Source: Druceiella hillmani
Taxonomy: Eukaryota > Arthropoda > Insecta > Lepidoptera > Hepialidae
Assembly (NCBI GenBank): GCA_039881145.1
Contig: JAYKKI010000139.1
Location: 1,240,001 to 1,304,000 of the forward strand
Direction of reading: 5' to 3'
DNA length: 64,000 nucleotides
Shown here one piece after another: positions 29,456 to 41,722 of this stretch. Every line of letters begins with the position of its first letter. Position 1 is the first letter of the stretch. The notes under the pieces were generated by a model, which was given only the letters and a program-made list of their open reading frames with translations, was not told where the DNA came from and did no database searches. The translations under genes and the position numbers were made by a program.

Positions 29456-31347
29456 AGCCGGAACAATATTTCAGTCTGATTATCATATATACTGCTGATG
29501 CAGTGTCTTTCTTTAAAGAAATATTGGTGCAAAGTACTTATTTGTTGCAGGAAGTTTCTTAAAGTATAATAATGTTAATATTTCTTTTTACTTTATAATA
29601 TTAATGTTAACAAGGTATTTTATCAAATAAAAATATAATCAAAATATGTTGGATAGCAAATATAATTTTGTCTTCAATTTATATGCACAAAGTGAATGTC
29701 TATGAAGGAAACGTTTTTTAAACAGTAGGATTATTTAAGTGTTTCTAAATTTCAATCTTGGTATGGTAGTAGTCCGTGTTTATAATCGTCCAAATAAAAC
29801 AGCATCGAGTTATTTCAAGTTACAGAAAATTATTGTGTTTTTTAAAACATTTCCATTACGGTTGCAGAACATAAGTTCAGTCTTCCTGAAACTTTGTGTA
29901 CGATAATTTATTTAAAGTATTCATGGTAAAACACGTATTTCAGAGAAATGGAAATTGTGTTTTGAAATCAATCTCAAATTAAAGAAGTTTTATGTTTTCT
30001 AACACTCAGTTTTTATATAATCTTAACTTCTTAAAATTTCCATATTTGCTATACCATACCAGATTATGCCAGTAAAGGGAATTAGAGTATTGCAAGGAAG
30101 ATATGCACTATGCAATTTCTATACGAGTATATTAAATTCGTTTCTAGAAAGAAGTCGTTTCTTCCAAAACACATATTAATAATATTTATGACGTTCTGGA
30201 GAAAAATCTTTAAAGAATAACCAAACCTTTTGGCGAACAATTACTAGAGAAAATATTTTGAACTAGTTCCATTAAGAGAATGTATATTTTGATAATTTTA
30301 ATGGTGATAGCGTATAGATGTAATTACATAGATGAAAATTATCTGCACATGAAATTATGTTATACCTTTTTACTTGTCGTCAAGTTATAAGTTATACAAA
30401 ATAATTACGTTTTTTTATGAAAATTACCTACAAATATGTAATAAAATAATGAAGGAAAAGAGTTACGTAATTATAACCTAATATTTATAAATAGCCTATG
30501 GGAATTGCGATTAGTGAAATTGTGTCATTCTAAAGTGTTTTTATTGCCTTGGTACAAGAAAAAAACTTAAGTAAAATTTTGGACATGGTAATTTTTATGC
30601 GTTTTCATGTATTTTAGTTTTATTTTTCTCTTTTATATATAATTCATTATGGTATTTTTAATGAACTCATTAAAATGTTTAATGGTTTTCAAAATAACCA
30701 ATTACTAAACTGAATCCTTATGGAGGATTAAAAAGGATTACTCGTATTGTAATAGGTCCACGAAATGTGTAATTTAAAATGAAAAAGTAAATGGAATTTT
30801 TAAACTAGTGGTTAATTTTTTTATTTATATATTTGTTGATTGCGTTTGGAAAATATGGTAACATGCTTAATAAGTTAAAATGTTGCGAACGTACACATTT
30901 TAAGAATAATTTCACTTATTTTTATAAACTTGTATCAGATATAAGTAACAAACATCGCTATAATCAAATAACAAAAACGAATTTTATTATGGTGATTTTT
31001 GCCATTTTATGATAGACAAAGATAATAACTAAAATGTTTTGTCTTTCTCAGTTTGCGTCTGTCCTCAGGGTGGCCAAACAATCTGTACCAGGACTTCGTG
31101 CAGATACTATCAAGTTATTTGATTAAGATTTTTTTAATTTATTTTCGTGAATTCTCTTTAGTCCTTTATTTTAATTAATAAAAAATAAAACGTGCCATTG
31201 TGCCCGTTCTCCTTCCCCGTTCCCCCTTACCAAGCGCCAATCATAAAATTTTTTAATTATACACATTTTTAATTATATTTAAAGTTGGGTTAATAAATTA
31301 GCTTAAACATCATCACTTTTCTAACTCACTTTTTTAGTTTAAAACAG
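29456..31347. other. No gene recognised
   Basis: AT-rich DNA with no known repeat or RNA motif seen. A somewhat GC-richer segment at 31055-31115 has acceptor-like cag sites but no consistent frame. Confidence 0.5.
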
Positions 31348-31469
31348 TTACGGTAGCTTATCCACAAAAGAAAGACGAAGACTGTGCCTACATTTCTTCC
31401 ATACACATTAATGGTGTATCTGCAACAGTTTTACCGTCCGTCAATAATACGCCCAGAATAGGCATTTGA
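31348..31469 (+). CDS. Candidate terminal exon (weak)
   Basis: After an acceptor-like tttttagtttaaaacag (31331-31347), one frame (phase 2) is open for about 39 codons: TVAYPQKKDEDCAYISSIHI, then NGVSATVLPSVNNTPRIGI. It ends in TGA at 31467-31469, and an AATAAA lies about 90 bp later. The segment is clearly richer in GC than its flanks. The minus strand of the same segment reads PILG...LTDGKTVADTP, and after a stop SSSFFCG, vaguely like the start of a trypsin-fold domain with two stops. So even the strand is uncertain. No family is identified. Confidence 0.2.
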
Positions 31470-31601
31470 CTTTGACTACATTGACATTATTAGTTATATT
31501 TCAAAAAATTATGCGACTTATATGCACACTGTACTACATTCTGTCAATATTTGATGCAAATAAAAATCTTTTGATTTATATTAAATAAAAATACATTGTA
31601 C

Positions 31602-31630
31602 CAATATTTGATGCAAACCATCAAATATTG
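31602..31630. repeat. Hairpin with nearby direct copy
   Basis: caatatttgatg (31602-31613) pairs with catcaaatattg (31619-31630). The same caatatttgatgcaaa also occurs as a direct repeat at about 31544-31559. Confidence 0.85.
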
Positions 31631-31904
31631 ATAGAATATTTTTATACTCGTTCAGTTAGCAGACTGTACCTAACCATTACCTTACTACAAAACCAGTAGT
31701 GTCGAAGTGAAATCACATATTCGTAACGAAACTGTATACAAAAATATATTACAACAACGAACCCCGTCAATAATTTCGACATTATTTCTGTTATTACATA
31801 AATGTGGATAAGTATTTAAAGATGGGATTTCTAAATTCTAATCTCAATTTACTTGAGAATTAGATACCACAACGACTGATGACAATGCAACTTAGCGACA
31901 GGGG

Positions 31905-32065
31905 GACTAAATAGGCTGAGATTGCAAAGTAGGTCTGTGTCTTCTGTCTAATATATCGCGTAGGATACGTTGTGAGGTTACGACGTTGCGGTTTGAGTAC
32001 GACTGACGGCAATGAAACTAGATGTCATATTAAAATCCAAATTTGTTATGTGATACGTAATTAAT
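31905..32065 (+). repeat. Dispersed family D, copy 2 (D2)
   Basis: Good colinear match to 43095-43260: aggctgagattgcaaagtag; ctaatatatcgcgta; acgttg; gactgacggcaatgaaacta; then gatgtcatattaaaat. Includes the core shared with D1, D3 and D4. Confidence 0.8.
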
Positions 32066-32979
32066 TATTGTTAATTTGATGTTAGTTGTGTACAGAAATT
32101 ATCAATAAATGACATGTTAATTAAGTTACAACTAAACCCCTTTTAAGCTAAATTTTACTTGACTATAATTTTGGCTAGCTTAGCACCGTATTCATCTTAA
32201 TAAATTATTACCATGGGTATTTATTCTGATGTTTATTACATAGGAGTTGTGTGGGATATTTTTTGTCTAAAAATATATTGTTTCGTGGTTTTATCGGCGT
32301 AGAATTATCTTATTATGTTCAAATCAACTATTATTAAATTCTATAAAAAATTAGTTCCTAACAATGTTTCAGAAAATATTACATTCTTTCTTTTATTTTC
32401 TCTGGATAGAAGTATAAATTGACGTTGAGTTCTGCGTTATCTGAATAAAGTAAAATATAATTGATTACGAGAAAAATATTTTTCTGCTAAGTTTATTCTA
32501 ACGTTCTCTCAAAGGTTTTTCTTTAGGATTAATTTCCGATTTTTGCTGCGTTGCGTAGAGAAATAACAATGTGAATGAAACTTGCTGTATTTTGTCACAT
32601 TGAGCTGTTCTACGCTGTCACTAAATACCTTCATTCCGTTTACGAAACGACATAATTTGTAAAGGTCGGCGGTATATCAACGGGAATACTCGCATTAATC
32701 AGTCAATAAATAAACTAATTTGTCTCTGCTTTGCGGTGTTCCCCGACTTTTTCACGTTTCATATCGTTAATTGGCTCCCATATATCGTACTTTTATGCTA
32801 CATTATTTATAAAAGATCTCAGTATATGCGCTTTCCAATATAAACATTAATTTTGAAGCCCGTCGCGTAGTTCTAGAGGATATTGCGAATAAACTAATAA
32901 ACAAACTAATTTATCCGCTTTATGATAAGTTGGATTATGTATCAGAATAGAAAAGGACACATTATTTCAATGCTTTTAC

Positions 32980-33370
32980 CATTGTTCACTATATAACCTT
33001 TTAATAATTGTCTTCACTTTACAGCTGACAATCCATTGTTGACGCTTTTCCGTGGGAATGGAAAACGTGTATATTTGCCAGTCTACTCCCACATCTCATC
33101 GAGTTTATTTCGCGTCAAAATCATGATGGAGCATTGGAATAATAATCCATATCTGCAACATAAATCGATGGAAAAGTAATTTTGTTTTCGTAGTGCATTG
33201 CGGCAGGTGAAATATTGGTTTACCCGAGAATCAGTTTAAAAATTTATTAGATGTCGATACGCACATAAACGTAATGTTCTTAATTTTGCATCTATTTCTT
33301 TGATTTCTATGTGTAGATAATGGTTATTAACTTAATTTATCAACCCGATTTATATACTGTTTTAACGACA
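32980..33370 (+). repeat. Module T, copy 3 (T3, 3' half)
   Basis: Shares the second half of the T module: cttcactttacagctga; gacgcttttcc; cacatctcatcga; gcgtcaaaatcatgatgg; and gcggcaggtgaaatattggt (33200). The first half is not recognisable upstream. Confidence 0.75.
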
Positions 33371-33639
33371 AAAGTATATATAACAGTATAAATAATGTTG
33401 AGTTGTTTTTCCTTATGTGTACAGATAATTACTAAAGAAAATACATATGTCAAAAACAGTGTGAAGGGTATTTTTGCATTTATTTACGTATGTACCTTCT
33501 AACAAACTAAATCATTAATTTTCAAAGAGACAGTTTTCATTATAATAACATTCTGAGAAACATTTGAAAGATATTACTCACATGTAGAATCCAGGTAAGA
33601 TGCTACATGTAAGTTATTTCTTTCGAACGTCTCTCAGAC

Positions 33640-33810
33640 TGGCAGTCGACTTTGATTACAGAGAGGTCAACGACATGCATCCATTGTCTTTTGCGGTTTT
33701 ATTCGCTTAACAAAATTAAGGGTTATGTTAGTGTCGGTTCATGAATATTACCCGTAAATTAATAATAAAGTAAGGAAAAAAAAATAAACGCCAGTCGGAC
33801 ATAATAATTT
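33640..33810 (+). repeat. Dispersed family D, copy 3 (D3)
   Basis: cagtcgactttgattacaga (33642) matches D1. aataataaagtaagg at 33763 matches D1 about 185 bp further on, so both ends of the D1 match are present in order. Confidence 0.6.
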
Positions 33811-34279
33811 TGTGGGTTTTTAATACTTATTTACGTCGTTAAATGAATACGGAGGTGCAGAAATGTCAAGGACCTATAGTTATAAATACAGTTTGGGTCG
33901 TTTCTATTTTTTGAAATATGCGATGGAAAAATAAATTAACCAAAAATAAATTAACCACAAACGCGTTTTAAAAGCTCTTTTCCACAATCGTGGTCTCTAT
34001 TCAAGAGCAGGCGTACCCCAACGATTGTCGTCGTTCGGCAAATATGACGTATTTTGCCGATTATATTATTTCCTTCAGAGATACAATGAGTATAGGTTTT
34101 TTCATAGCCATGTTTCAAAAAACTATATTTTACAAATATTTCATAGCCACATTTTACAAAGATTGCAAACATATGAAGAAACATGAACTTATCGATGGAG
34201 AAAATTTCATTTTATTTGGTAAATGAAATCGATTATATTTTCATGAAATTTAATGACAGGATTATGCCTTTGTAGGTTG
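33811..34279. other. Between D3 and T4, no gene recognised
   Basis: Overlapping short frames on both strands (33951-34226) shadow each other. Neither has a recognisable domain. Confidence 0.45.
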
Positions 34280-34700
34280 TGTAGTATAAAATTTACTTCG
34301 GATATGTTTATTAAACCTTATTTTACAATCTCCTTACATCATTCTCACTTTGCAGCTGACTATTTATTATCAACTTTTTCCCCAAGTGCGACAGCAATAG
34401 GTGTATATTTGCCTGCCCATTCCTACATCGTCTTCGTCTCAGTGAATTAATTTCATGTCAAAATCATAAAGCGGATTTTAGGATAATAATTAATATTTAC
34501 AACATAAATTGACAAAAAATGAATTTGATTTTCATGGAACAGAGCAAGAGATTATAAATTCGATTACCCGTGGGTCAGATGTCAATATCAGATGTCGATG
34601 CGTCAAATCTCGTAACATATAATTTTCCTTCTCTTTTATTTATTTTTATTTATAATTTAATTCCACTTATGAGTTATTGTGAATATCTTATCAATGTTTT
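34280..34700 (+). repeat. Module T, copy 4 (T4, 3' half)
   Basis: atgtttattaaacctt; cactttgcagctga; gcctgcccattcctacatcg; cttcgtctcagtgaatta; gtcaaaatcat (34458). These match T1-T3 in order; the later gcgg..atattggt motif is decayed here. The offset to T3 is about 1,341 bp. A 65-codon frame through it is incidental. Confidence 0.7.
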
Positions 34701-34883
34701 AAAAGCTCTGTTCATTTAACTATATGTTCAATGTTTCATTGTAATAAATGCAAGCAAGAAAACATAAGTAGTATAAGCATTTACGCACATCGGGATATCT
34801 TTCCAATTATATACATGTAACCTATTTTGTATCAAAAGATATTGTTAGTTTCCAAAGGTATATGGTTTTTTTCAACACAAGAG

Positions 34884-34930
34884 TATAATTTTTATTTGAT
34901 TTGACATAATCAAATCAAATAAAAATTATA
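34884..34930. repeat. Perfect hairpin, 20-bp arms
   Basis: tataatttttatttgatttg (34884-34903) and its exact complement (34911-34930), with a 7-nt loop. Confidence 0.93.
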
Positions 34931-36654
34931 ATCTGGTCATAGTGTAGTGTACCAGTCAGTGTGGAAATTAGATAGTTGATATATTACTGTTGCATAACAC
35001 ATCTTCTAATTTAGAGTAAGTCCTCTTCATAGGTCACATTATTTGAGATGGAGCAATAGTAGCTAAACTTAAACTAATATTTAACATACGAATAATTTTC
35101 ACACCACGTTCAAAACTTATTAACTCGCGTTATATTTCAACAATTCTTGGATAAATTCATGATCCTATTTTTGCATATTTTGGTAAAAACATTTTAGCGG
35201 TGGCAAATGTCATAAAATCTTCATCACTTTTGCCCCAAGCATTTTTTTAAAGTAAAATATTTACCGTGGTATAAAAGATAATTCCTTCCGAAGGACAAAC
35301 TTTCTTTATACGCTTTTAAAACTTTAATTCTACCATATACCAATATATTAATAAAGTTAACGATAGTAAAACTAATATAGATAAAAGTGTAGCAAGTTTT
35401 CTCTGACTGTGTCATTCGCAATATTTAATACGAAGGACATAACATTTACAAGTATATTTAAGTTCTAAGTAGCATTTATTGTTCAAAAAGCTGCATTAGT
35501 GTTTAATGTCTTTAATGTCAATAATTAGTTTATGTATTAGGCAAAAAAATTTTGATGAATTATGCTGTACTTCCATTAATTGGTTTTACGAAATATTTTC
35601 CTCAAAATATAAAGAACAACATAAAAAGGAAACTCAACCGCTTGTGAAAATATAAAATAATATATTCATAAAGGTAATATTTCATTCGTTAAAATGATGG
35701 AGGGTTTATTAGCGGATTATTAGTATTCCTTTATGTTTATATTTTAGATAGAAAGGTTCTTAACGAAAAATTAAATTAAGTTGAATGATAATATGAGAAA
35801 GAATCGTGAAAAGCTAATGAAGTAATTAATGTTACCGGTACGTATGGTTATATCCTCCTATGAATATTGCTACGAAGAGTCGGTCTCTTTCCATCCATTG
35901 GTAGGATAATATACTATTTTTAGACGGGTACGCGAAACTAATTATAAAAGCTGTATAAAATATAAACTTTCCATAATTTTCATGAAGTAAATTTTTCTGT
36001 TGGTAAATTTGGTTCGTTCCAACTATACGTAAAATAAATTAACCTGCTGTAAACGTTCACCAATAACTTGATTTTCCCTATATTTTTATTTATAAACGGA
36101 ATACCGGCCAAATATTACGAAATGAAGTAAAAATCACGAAACGAACAACGTTTGTAGAATCCGATTAAAATTTTATATGAAAACTGTAGACATTACTCTA
36201 AGTGCTATATCTTTTTAAGACATTCACGATAATTTTACGTTTGTGAACTATACAGGCACTATATCATAAACGTGAAAAACAATATTAATATTTATAAAAA
36301 GAAAACCTGAACATTCATAAAGGGAGTTCTGTTCGTATTTGACAGATTGTTTTTTTTTTAATAATCAAGCCAAATAAAAATAAAAATTACAAATCCTGGA
36401 AACAATCTTAAAATAAAGGAACGTTTTAAAAAATTTTAATACTGTCATTTTAAAATTGATATCAAATTTCTCGTTTATTCGTCTGTACTTTTTTATTTTC
36501 TAAGCGTTATAAAATATTTTCGGTGTAAATTATATTAAAATAGGTAACAAAATAAATTTAATAATAACATTATATTCATGAATTATTTCAATTTTACAAA
36601 ATATGTGAAGAATGATAATAGTGGTAGAGTTAATAATAATAAAAATAACGATAA
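34931..36654. other. No gene recognised
   Basis: AT-rich DNA. The minus-strand frame at 35224-35421 has no recognised domain. Confidence 0.5.
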
Positions 36655-36844
36655 TAATACTATTACCATCATCGTCATAATTCAACTTGATAACTAGCAT
36701 GCGTTTTTTTTGTTTTGAATACCCATTTGCGCGTGAAGGCCTCCTCCATCTTTTACCGCTGACCCTGTTAGCGGATATTTTCATCCAGGTAGTTCCTGCA
36801 GTGGCCACGTTGTCGTTTATCCAGCGGCGAAAGTTGTCATACAT
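36655..36844 (-). pseudogene. RTE-like LINE 3' remnant with short-repeat tail
   Basis: On the minus strand, MYDNFRRWINDNVATAG, then TTWMKISANRVSG, then after a frameshift KMEEAFTRKWV. The layout matches the C-terminus of arthropod RTE-type reverse transcriptases (R-W-x-D-D ... A-G-x-x-W-M ... A-x-x-R ... E-E-A-[FY]-x-x-x-W). It is followed on that strand by a gatgatgg / attattatt-type tail (36600-36680), typical of RTE 3' ends. It is 5'-truncated at about 36844 and frameshifted, so not functional. Confidence 0.55.
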
Positions 36845-36869
36845 CAGTATATTAATGACCTTTCAATAA

Positions 36870-39850
36870 TCTTTCATAAATATTTATTTGCCACTAACGC
36901 ACAATGCAGATGACCGGCAATAAAAGGTCTGATAATATTCTGACAAAATAGAACATATGATAATTAACACTTTAACGCTCACATCCTACAAAAGCCGGTC
37001 CTAAAAATATTTTGGCGAGTTTCTCCTATCCGAAAATTGGAAACAAGATAACGGAGAAAAGAACAGAACATGCAACTAAAAATGCACAGGCAGAAGATAT
37101 TTGATCGGTGGTGAATGCTTCCTGACATATATTTTGAATCAATGGAACATCAGTCACCGTCTTTTCCAAATATGTTAAAAAGTTCATCCTTTAATATTCT
37201 GGTGATTTGACGTAGTTTATAAGATTTTTATGTATAAAAAAAATCAGGAATCACCATCCATTTGATTAAATATTTCAAACAGAGAGTATAGCAGTATAAG
37301 CATGGCAAATATGCCCACAGAGTCAAATATAAGAATCGCTGTTTTATAAGGTACCGTTAGGAATGTGTTGAGGAGGACAAAGTGGTTTTTAAAACTTTTT
37401 CGCTGAAATAATAAGAAAAGAGAGATTTTAAAAGCTTAATCATAGAAAACATTGTGAAACATGATTTTTTTTTGTGAAATATTAATTATCTTTTCTCTCC
37501 AAAATATATCACATAAATTATTATTTCTTAAAAGAAAGAATTATTACATTTTTTGGATCCTCAAAGTGATAACTTCGGAAAATTTCTCAAATGAAGCTTT
37601 TTGCACACACATTGCCCTATCAATATCATTAAAGTTTTTGGCTTAGCATAGTAAACATTTGTGTGTTTTGCAATGCGTGAGCATAAAGTTTCGTGATTCA
37701 CTATGTATCTTGAAATTTTCAGTTCAAGTTAGCTGAGATAATTTTATTTTAAAGTAATAATCAAATGTTAGTACCGAAATTTTTGTCAAACCTTTCAACT
37801 TTAAGATTATATAATTAGCAAGTGGGAATGAATGGTTATAAATAACTTTAAAGTTTGTTATTTTGTATATTGAATTTTAAAATCAAATATAAGTAATGGA
37901 ACCTCAATCTTTTTAAAATATTATCTAATGTTAACCGAGTGGATAGAAAGCCTAAAATAATTATTCCTCCATTTTACATGCATGAGAAGATTTAAAAAAA
38001 AAATATTAATATGATTAACGGCATGCTAATGGACGGCTTACCATTTTCACAATAAATTTTTTACTTGTCCTAACTACCAATTACAACCGCATTTAAACTT
38101 ATTTAACGGAAGAAAAATATAAACAGAGAAGGAGATATATATAGAGAGAGATGGCTGTTTACAACGATTTCTACTTCATGTTTAACATCAGTTGGCTAAA
38201 TAATTCCTGGTGACAATGTCCTAGCTACAAGCAATTGTCAAACATTATTCAAACATAAAGAAGAATTTGTACGACATTTTTACCAGTGACGTTCATTAAC
38301 CGAAATCGAAATAGCACTGAACTTTACGAACAAGGGACGAAATTCATAATTAATACATCCCACCTTCAAAATAGAACAGAACTAACTCAAAAATAATTAA
38401 ACGGCCTCATTAAATATGTTCCGTAACTAGTAGGTTATCAAGTACTAGCAAATATGTAATTACGTATCTTTGCCTTCTGCTTTAAATCAATACCATCCAA
38501 ACTATTAACAGAAGACATCAAATATTAAATTATAAGTTGCTTCATAAAAATTAATTTTGAAATTTTCATGTTCATAGATTATAGATTGGGAATTGTAAAA
38601 AATAATGAGGCTATTTTGTCAAAAATATTTAGGAAATTTCAGGGATATCAATAATTTTACAGAACATTATTAGTATTTATCATTTTCTTGAGTTCTGATT
38701 TACAACGTAACATAAACTAATGATAAAAATAGTGTTGAACAAAAAACTGTAGTAATCATATCTTGGTTCAATTTTAGTTGAGGGGCTCATGATTTCAATC
38801 TATCAGTGAGGTAAAAATCTTAAGAAAGTAATATTATACAATTCACAGATTTTTACGTATCTAATTAAGCGAAAGTAAAATAAAATATATCAATTCTCTT
38901 ACATTTAATTCTAGGCAATGAAACTTCTTGGGTACCCAAATTATGAACAGTGAAGCTTGTTCAAAGAAGGATTGACAAATAGTCAGACAAATATTCTGTT
39001 AAAAAATTATGCAATATCACAATAAAAAAAAAGTTATGTGATCTAATTTAATACTAAATTAATCAACCTCATATTAGATCACAAACCATTGTTGGTTATT
39101 TTTTATTAAGAGTAAAAGCTTATCAGAGTTAGGACTAAAAAGAATAACCTCTAGACACTAATTTGTCAAATAACGTAATCTTGGCAAGGCATAAACACGT
39201 AGTAACTTTATTTTTTAAGCATATAAATTTATTACGTTATTTTTAAGCAATATATTTCGTGTATATGGAAAAAATAATTCAGTTTTCTGCTTTTACTCCC
39301 GGAAATGTTCGGCCCATTACAATAAACTTAATATTCAATAGTCACAGATGGTGAGGGGATTTACTTAAAATAATAGCTACCATCTGTGAACTAATACGAA
39401 TTATCAGTAATTTGTACAATTTGAGTCCAATTACTTTTTCTTTGATTTTATGGAACAAACATTTAAATATTTCTTTAGTTCTTTTTTTAATTTCTTTAGT
39501 TTTGTGTGGAAACTTTTTAGTAACATAGCTCAAGGGTGGAATGATATGTTCCCGAGCTTGGAAATTTATCGTTTTCTTCTTTTCGGTGAACACTATCAAA
39601 TTAAAAAATGCGTATTATATAAAACGATCCTTTCAAATTGTATAAGCCTTTGATTTAATGCTCATACTTGCGTACGTGCATACCTACATAAATAAATACA
39701 TGACAAACTCCGATTTGATTCGTGTTTATCAAAAAAACTAGCTTTGAAAACACTTCACATAATTTCATTTAAACCTGCTAACGTAATACGCAAATACGAA
39801 AATTGAAAACGAACAAAATAAAGAAAAGAATGTAAATATTGCATTATTAC
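36870..39850. other. No gene recognised
   Basis: AT-rich DNA. Overlapping frames near 39342-39653 on both strands are Phe/Lys-rich low-complexity readings. A purine-rich gagagagatgg segment occurs at 38141. Confidence 0.5.
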
Positions 39851-39851
39851 C

Positions 39852-39860
39852 TATAAAAGG
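39852..39860 (+). promoter_or_regulatory. Consensus TATA box (TATAAAAGG), possible core promoter
   Basis: TATAAAAGG followed by a GC-richer gccgtgctgagaggcatcg. An initiator-like TATCAAGC begins 30-35 bp downstream (39883). The next ATG (39961) opens only 20 codons, but a donor-like TTTTAG|GTGACG at about 39902 could join to a distant exon. This is the best TATA match noticed in the window; no transcript evidence is available. Confidence 0.25.
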
Positions 39861-40088
39861 GCCGTGCTGAGAGGCATCGATATATCAAGCAATCAATTTT
39901 AGGTGACGTTTTTTAAATCGAGAATTTCCAAAAAGACTACGATAATTGGTGAAGGTATAATGCCATCACTCCAAAATTTAAAAGTTCGCGACTTCTACTC
40001 CACAATAGGACATTTCCTTTGAAGTAATACACATTTTCCTACTCTGCAATAGATGTGCTACTTGGAAATGCACCTTTATCTAGATCGA

Positions 40089-40093
40089 TATAC

Positions 40094-40170
<77 letters not shown>

Positions 40171-40183
40171 AATATATATATAT

Positions 40184-40240
<57 letters not shown>
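40089..40240. repeat. (TA)n microsatellite
   Basis: TA tract with tgta, taaata and tagagata interruptions. Confidence 0.96.
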
Positions 40241-40245
<5 letters not shown>

Positions 40246-40734
40246 TTTTATACGTAGATTCGAAAATATTTTCCCAAATGTAATGAAAACCTAAAAATAA
40301 AAATGAGTACCAAAAAATTGAAGTAAATTAAATCTATACTGTTGTATGGAAAAATATGAAAACACATTAAATTTCGGAAATAATTGTAAAAAATTTATAT
40401 TAGATATAATTTTTATTAATTTTTATCGTACCATTATTTTTAGAATTTACTCTCTAACCAATTATATTTGAGGAAATAATATTAATAATAAATAAAATTA
40501 GATTAAAGACTCCTAAGACTTTGCTAGGATCCACTTTAAGTTTTAACAAACACGGAGCACTCACCTAAATAGGAAAATGGTTTCAATTATTATAAAAATT
40601 TGCACTATTTCTACAATTTTACGTTTGTGCGTAGGTAAATAACGGAGGACAGTATCCGTATGTGTAAATTATTTTACTCATTAACTAAGCAGAGTGGCGA
40701 TCAGCACAAATTGGCTATGGTGAACACGAGATTC

Positions 40735-40820
40735 TCAGCAGACAACTTAATGGTAGGCTTTGATTGCAGGGCGGGGGGCGCCTTGCCCTAGTATGTCGCC
40801 TGCAGTTCCAAGTTGCTCTT
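40735..40820 (+). repeat. Dispersed family D, copy 4 (D4, short)
   Basis: taggctttgattgcagggcg, followed by a run of G and gcgcc, aligns with the D core (ggct.agattacagagtaggcgg at 43103). The GC content stands out sharply from the AT-rich flanks. Confidence 0.45.
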
Positions 40821-40976
40821 TATGTGTCTCTGCTTGTACTGATATGAGTGACATTTTAAACGGTATTTTGCAATGTTACGCAAAATTTATTTCCTAAAGA
40901 AAATTTTTCTTCGCCTAAATGGTATTTTAAGAAAATTAAATTTAAATTAGTGTTGGATTCACGTTGCCAAAAAAAA

Positions 40977-41137
<161 letters not shown>

Positions 41138-41563
41138 AAAAATAATAATATTCGTAAATAGTTTAATAGAAACATCATGCATCCTCAAATGTTTGTGTGC
41201 TTAAATGTGTATGAAATCCACGTAACGCGAGTTTTGCTCGTACTTAACATGTCTTTTTACGCATAAATTTATTTTTAATTTTTTTTGGTAATTATTTCTA
41301 TCTAGTTATCATGATATGAATCTAATTTAGAAATTTTCGTTACTGCGTGGCTCGCCTTAGAAACCTCAACATTTTTTAAATACATTTTAGCTGTTTTACA
41401 TTGCATGTGTCTTGGCAGCGTGTTCCCACGTCTTTCACATTTTGTAAGAAAGCATTCTCTTTCTTTTCTTTTTTAGACCAAGATTTTCACGGGAAAATTT
41501 TAGATATGAATTTAAAAAACGTAATTTGATTGTTGTATTGCAACTCAGTTTTAATAATTCGTT

Positions 41564-41722
41564 TATTGAAGATATTTGGCGTTAATTTTGTAGAAATTCA
41601 TTATTCACAATATAATGGAACAACGTGATGTAGTTTTATTTCTACTTGCTTTAAGTTCTTTACCACGACCTAGGTTTCGTTGTATTACAACATTTTCAGG
41701 TGTGCTATTAGTAAAGATCTTT
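41564..41722 (+). mobile_element. Foldback MITE family, copy 3 (left half plus centre)
   Basis: From attgaagatatttggcgtta through tttctacttgctttaagttc; tttaccacgacctaggtttc; gttgtattacaacattttca; to the central gtaaagatctttg palindrome. The right arm is absent. Confidence 0.87.

Noticed and set aside
34253..34450. 65-codon plus-strand frame within T4
   Set aside because: T1-T3 have stops at corresponding positions, so the frame is not conserved among copies.
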